DNA of 33,298 bases from Bacillota bacterium (GTDB taxonomy: Bacteria; Bacillota; Clostridia; Lachnospirales; Lachnospiraceae), in NCBI GenBank assembly GCA_023428655.1, contig JAEYXC010000083.1, positions 1 to 33,298 of the forward strand, in the 5' to 3' direction. How positions within the stretch are numbered: position 1 is the stretch's first letter; each line of letters begins with the position of its first letter. The translations under genes and the position numbers were made by a program. Of the stretch, positions 32,430 through 33,298 are shown one piece after another. Below the pieces are notes generated by a model. It was not told the DNA's origin. It ran no database searches and was given only the letters and a program-made list of their open reading frames with translations.

Positions 32430-33298
32430 ATGAAAATGCAAAGGGTAGTATTCAGTGCAATTGCAATCGTGCTTATATTAATGAGTTCCTGTAAAAAGGA
32501 GGAGACTACACTCGATCCGGACAATCCGATTACAATTTCTGTCTGGCATTACTATAACGGCACGGTCAAGAACCGATTTGATTCACTGGTTAACCAATTT
32601 AACGAAACAGTCGGTATGAATCATGGAGTTGTAGTGGATGCCCAGAGCTATGGTGATGTTAATGAACTGGCGGATGCAGTTAATAATTCGGCAAACAACC
32701 GAATTGGAGCTCAACCAATGCCAGATATATTTGCAGCTTATCCGGATAATGCATACCGCGTCAGTAAATCTGCAGAGCTTGTGTCGCTGGAGGATTATTT
32801 TTCTGAGAAGGAATTAGCAGAGCTGAGACAGGATTTTCTTCAGGAGGGCATTTTCGGTGAGGATGGAAAGTTGAAGATACTTCCCATCGCCAAATCGACA
32901 GAGAATTTATATCTGAATAAGACGTACTGGGATGAATTCGCCGAGGAAACCGGAGCAGATATCAGTGAATTATCTACCTGGGAGGGGATTGGAAGGATTG
33001 CGAAGCTTTATTATGAGCATACCGGAAAAGCCTTTTTCTGTATTGATGCTAATGCTAATTTTATGCTGCTGGCAGCAATGCAGCTGGGAGAAGAAATCTA
33101 TACCTATGAGGATCATTTGGCTGAAATAAATCTTAAGGAAGAGGTAGCCTATAAAATATGGGAGTGTTATTATGAGCCCTATGTAAGGGGATATTTCGCT
33201 AAAAACGGGCGTTTCAGCTCCGATGATGCAAAAACAGGTAAGGTGGTGGCATATACGGGTTCTACGGCAGGAGCCTCCTACTTTCCAACGGAAATAAC
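32430..33298 (+). CDS. extracellular solute-binding lipoprotein (ABC family 1), 3' end outside window
   Basis: ATG at 32430 follows GAAGGAGAAG; the frame stays open to the window end (289 full codons). The signal sequence MKMQRVVFSAIAIVLILMSS ends at a lipobox cysteine (MSSCKK). Mature sequence fits family 1 solute-binding proteins: ITISVWHYYNGTVKNRFDSL, PDIFAAYPDNAYRV, LVSLEDYF, LKILPIAKSTENLYLNKTYWDE and WEGIGRIAKLYYE. Usually these bind sugars for an ABC importer. Here it is co-transcribed with a membrane HD-GYP protein, so a sensory role or a C-terminal fusion beyond the window cannot be excluded. Confidence 0.88.
   Translation, partial: MKMQRVVFSAIAIVLILMSSCKKEETTLDPDNPITISVWHYYNGTVKNRFDSLVNQFNETVGMNHGVVVDAQSYGDVNELADAVNNSANNRIGAQPMPDIFAAYPDNAYRVSKSAELVSLEDYFSEKELAELRQDFLQEGIFGEDGKLKILPIAKSTENLYLNKTYWDEFAEETGADISELSTWEGIGRIAKLYYEHTGKAFFCIDANANFMLLAAMQLGEEIYTYEDHLAEINLKEEVAYKIWECYYEPYVRGYFAKNGRFSSDDAKTGKVVAYTGSTAGASYFPTEI

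Overview
The window looks like a chromosomal segment of a low-GC, Gram-positive, anaerobic Clostridia, most likely of the Lachnospiraceae / Lachnoclostridium-Anaerocolumna type. This is inferred from gene content and style: strong AGGAGG-type ribosome binding sites, sigma-A promoters of TTGACA/TATAAT type, a GEMM c-di-GMP riboswitch, a match to the Spo0A box, lipoprotein signals and many sensory proteins. No tRNA, rRNA, CRISPR array, intact insertion sequence or phage gene was seen. It is a patchwork of small, mostly independent transcription units.

Left part (1-6300): the 3' end of rarA; a small membrane protein whose promoter carries a Fur-like box; an AraC regulator divergent from a three-gene operon (TIM-barrel isomerase/epimerase plus two Gfo/Idh/MocA dehydrogenases) with a clear AraC-type direct-repeat operator between them; a secreted protein with three Listeria-Bacteroides repeats; and a Crp/Fnr regulator.

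Middle (6300-12100): a CPA2 cation/proton antiporter whose promoter has a perfect 18-bp palindrome at the class II activator position, divergent from the Crp/Fnr gene; an MFS exporter translationally coupled to a long ArsR-type regulator behind an array of TTAGAT half-sites; an FMN-dependent alpha-hydroxy-acid dehydrogenase-like protein; and sfsA.

Signalling and metabolism block (12100-22800): promoter, c-di-GMP-I riboswitch, terminator and a second folded leader element upstream of a methyl-accepting chemotaxis protein; a small ORF; a membrane-anchored alpha/beta hydrolase; a second chemotaxis receptor; a decayed VOC-family pseudogene; another TIM-barrel isomerase; a four-helix membrane protein; and the tdh-kbl threonine-to-glycine operon.

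Right part (22800-33298): a LytTR regulator, a DUF3021-like membrane partner and a two-component ABC-2 transporter in one operon behind a LytTR-type direct repeat; a DUF5050-like lipoprotein; an S41 peptidase; an L,D-transpeptidase; a membrane HD-GYP c-di-GMP phosphodiesterase; and a truncated extracellular solute-binding lipoprotein. The most informative material is regulatory: at least five regulator/operator pairs can be read directly from the sequence, and c-di-GMP is both sensed (riboswitch) and probably degraded (HD-GYP) within the window.
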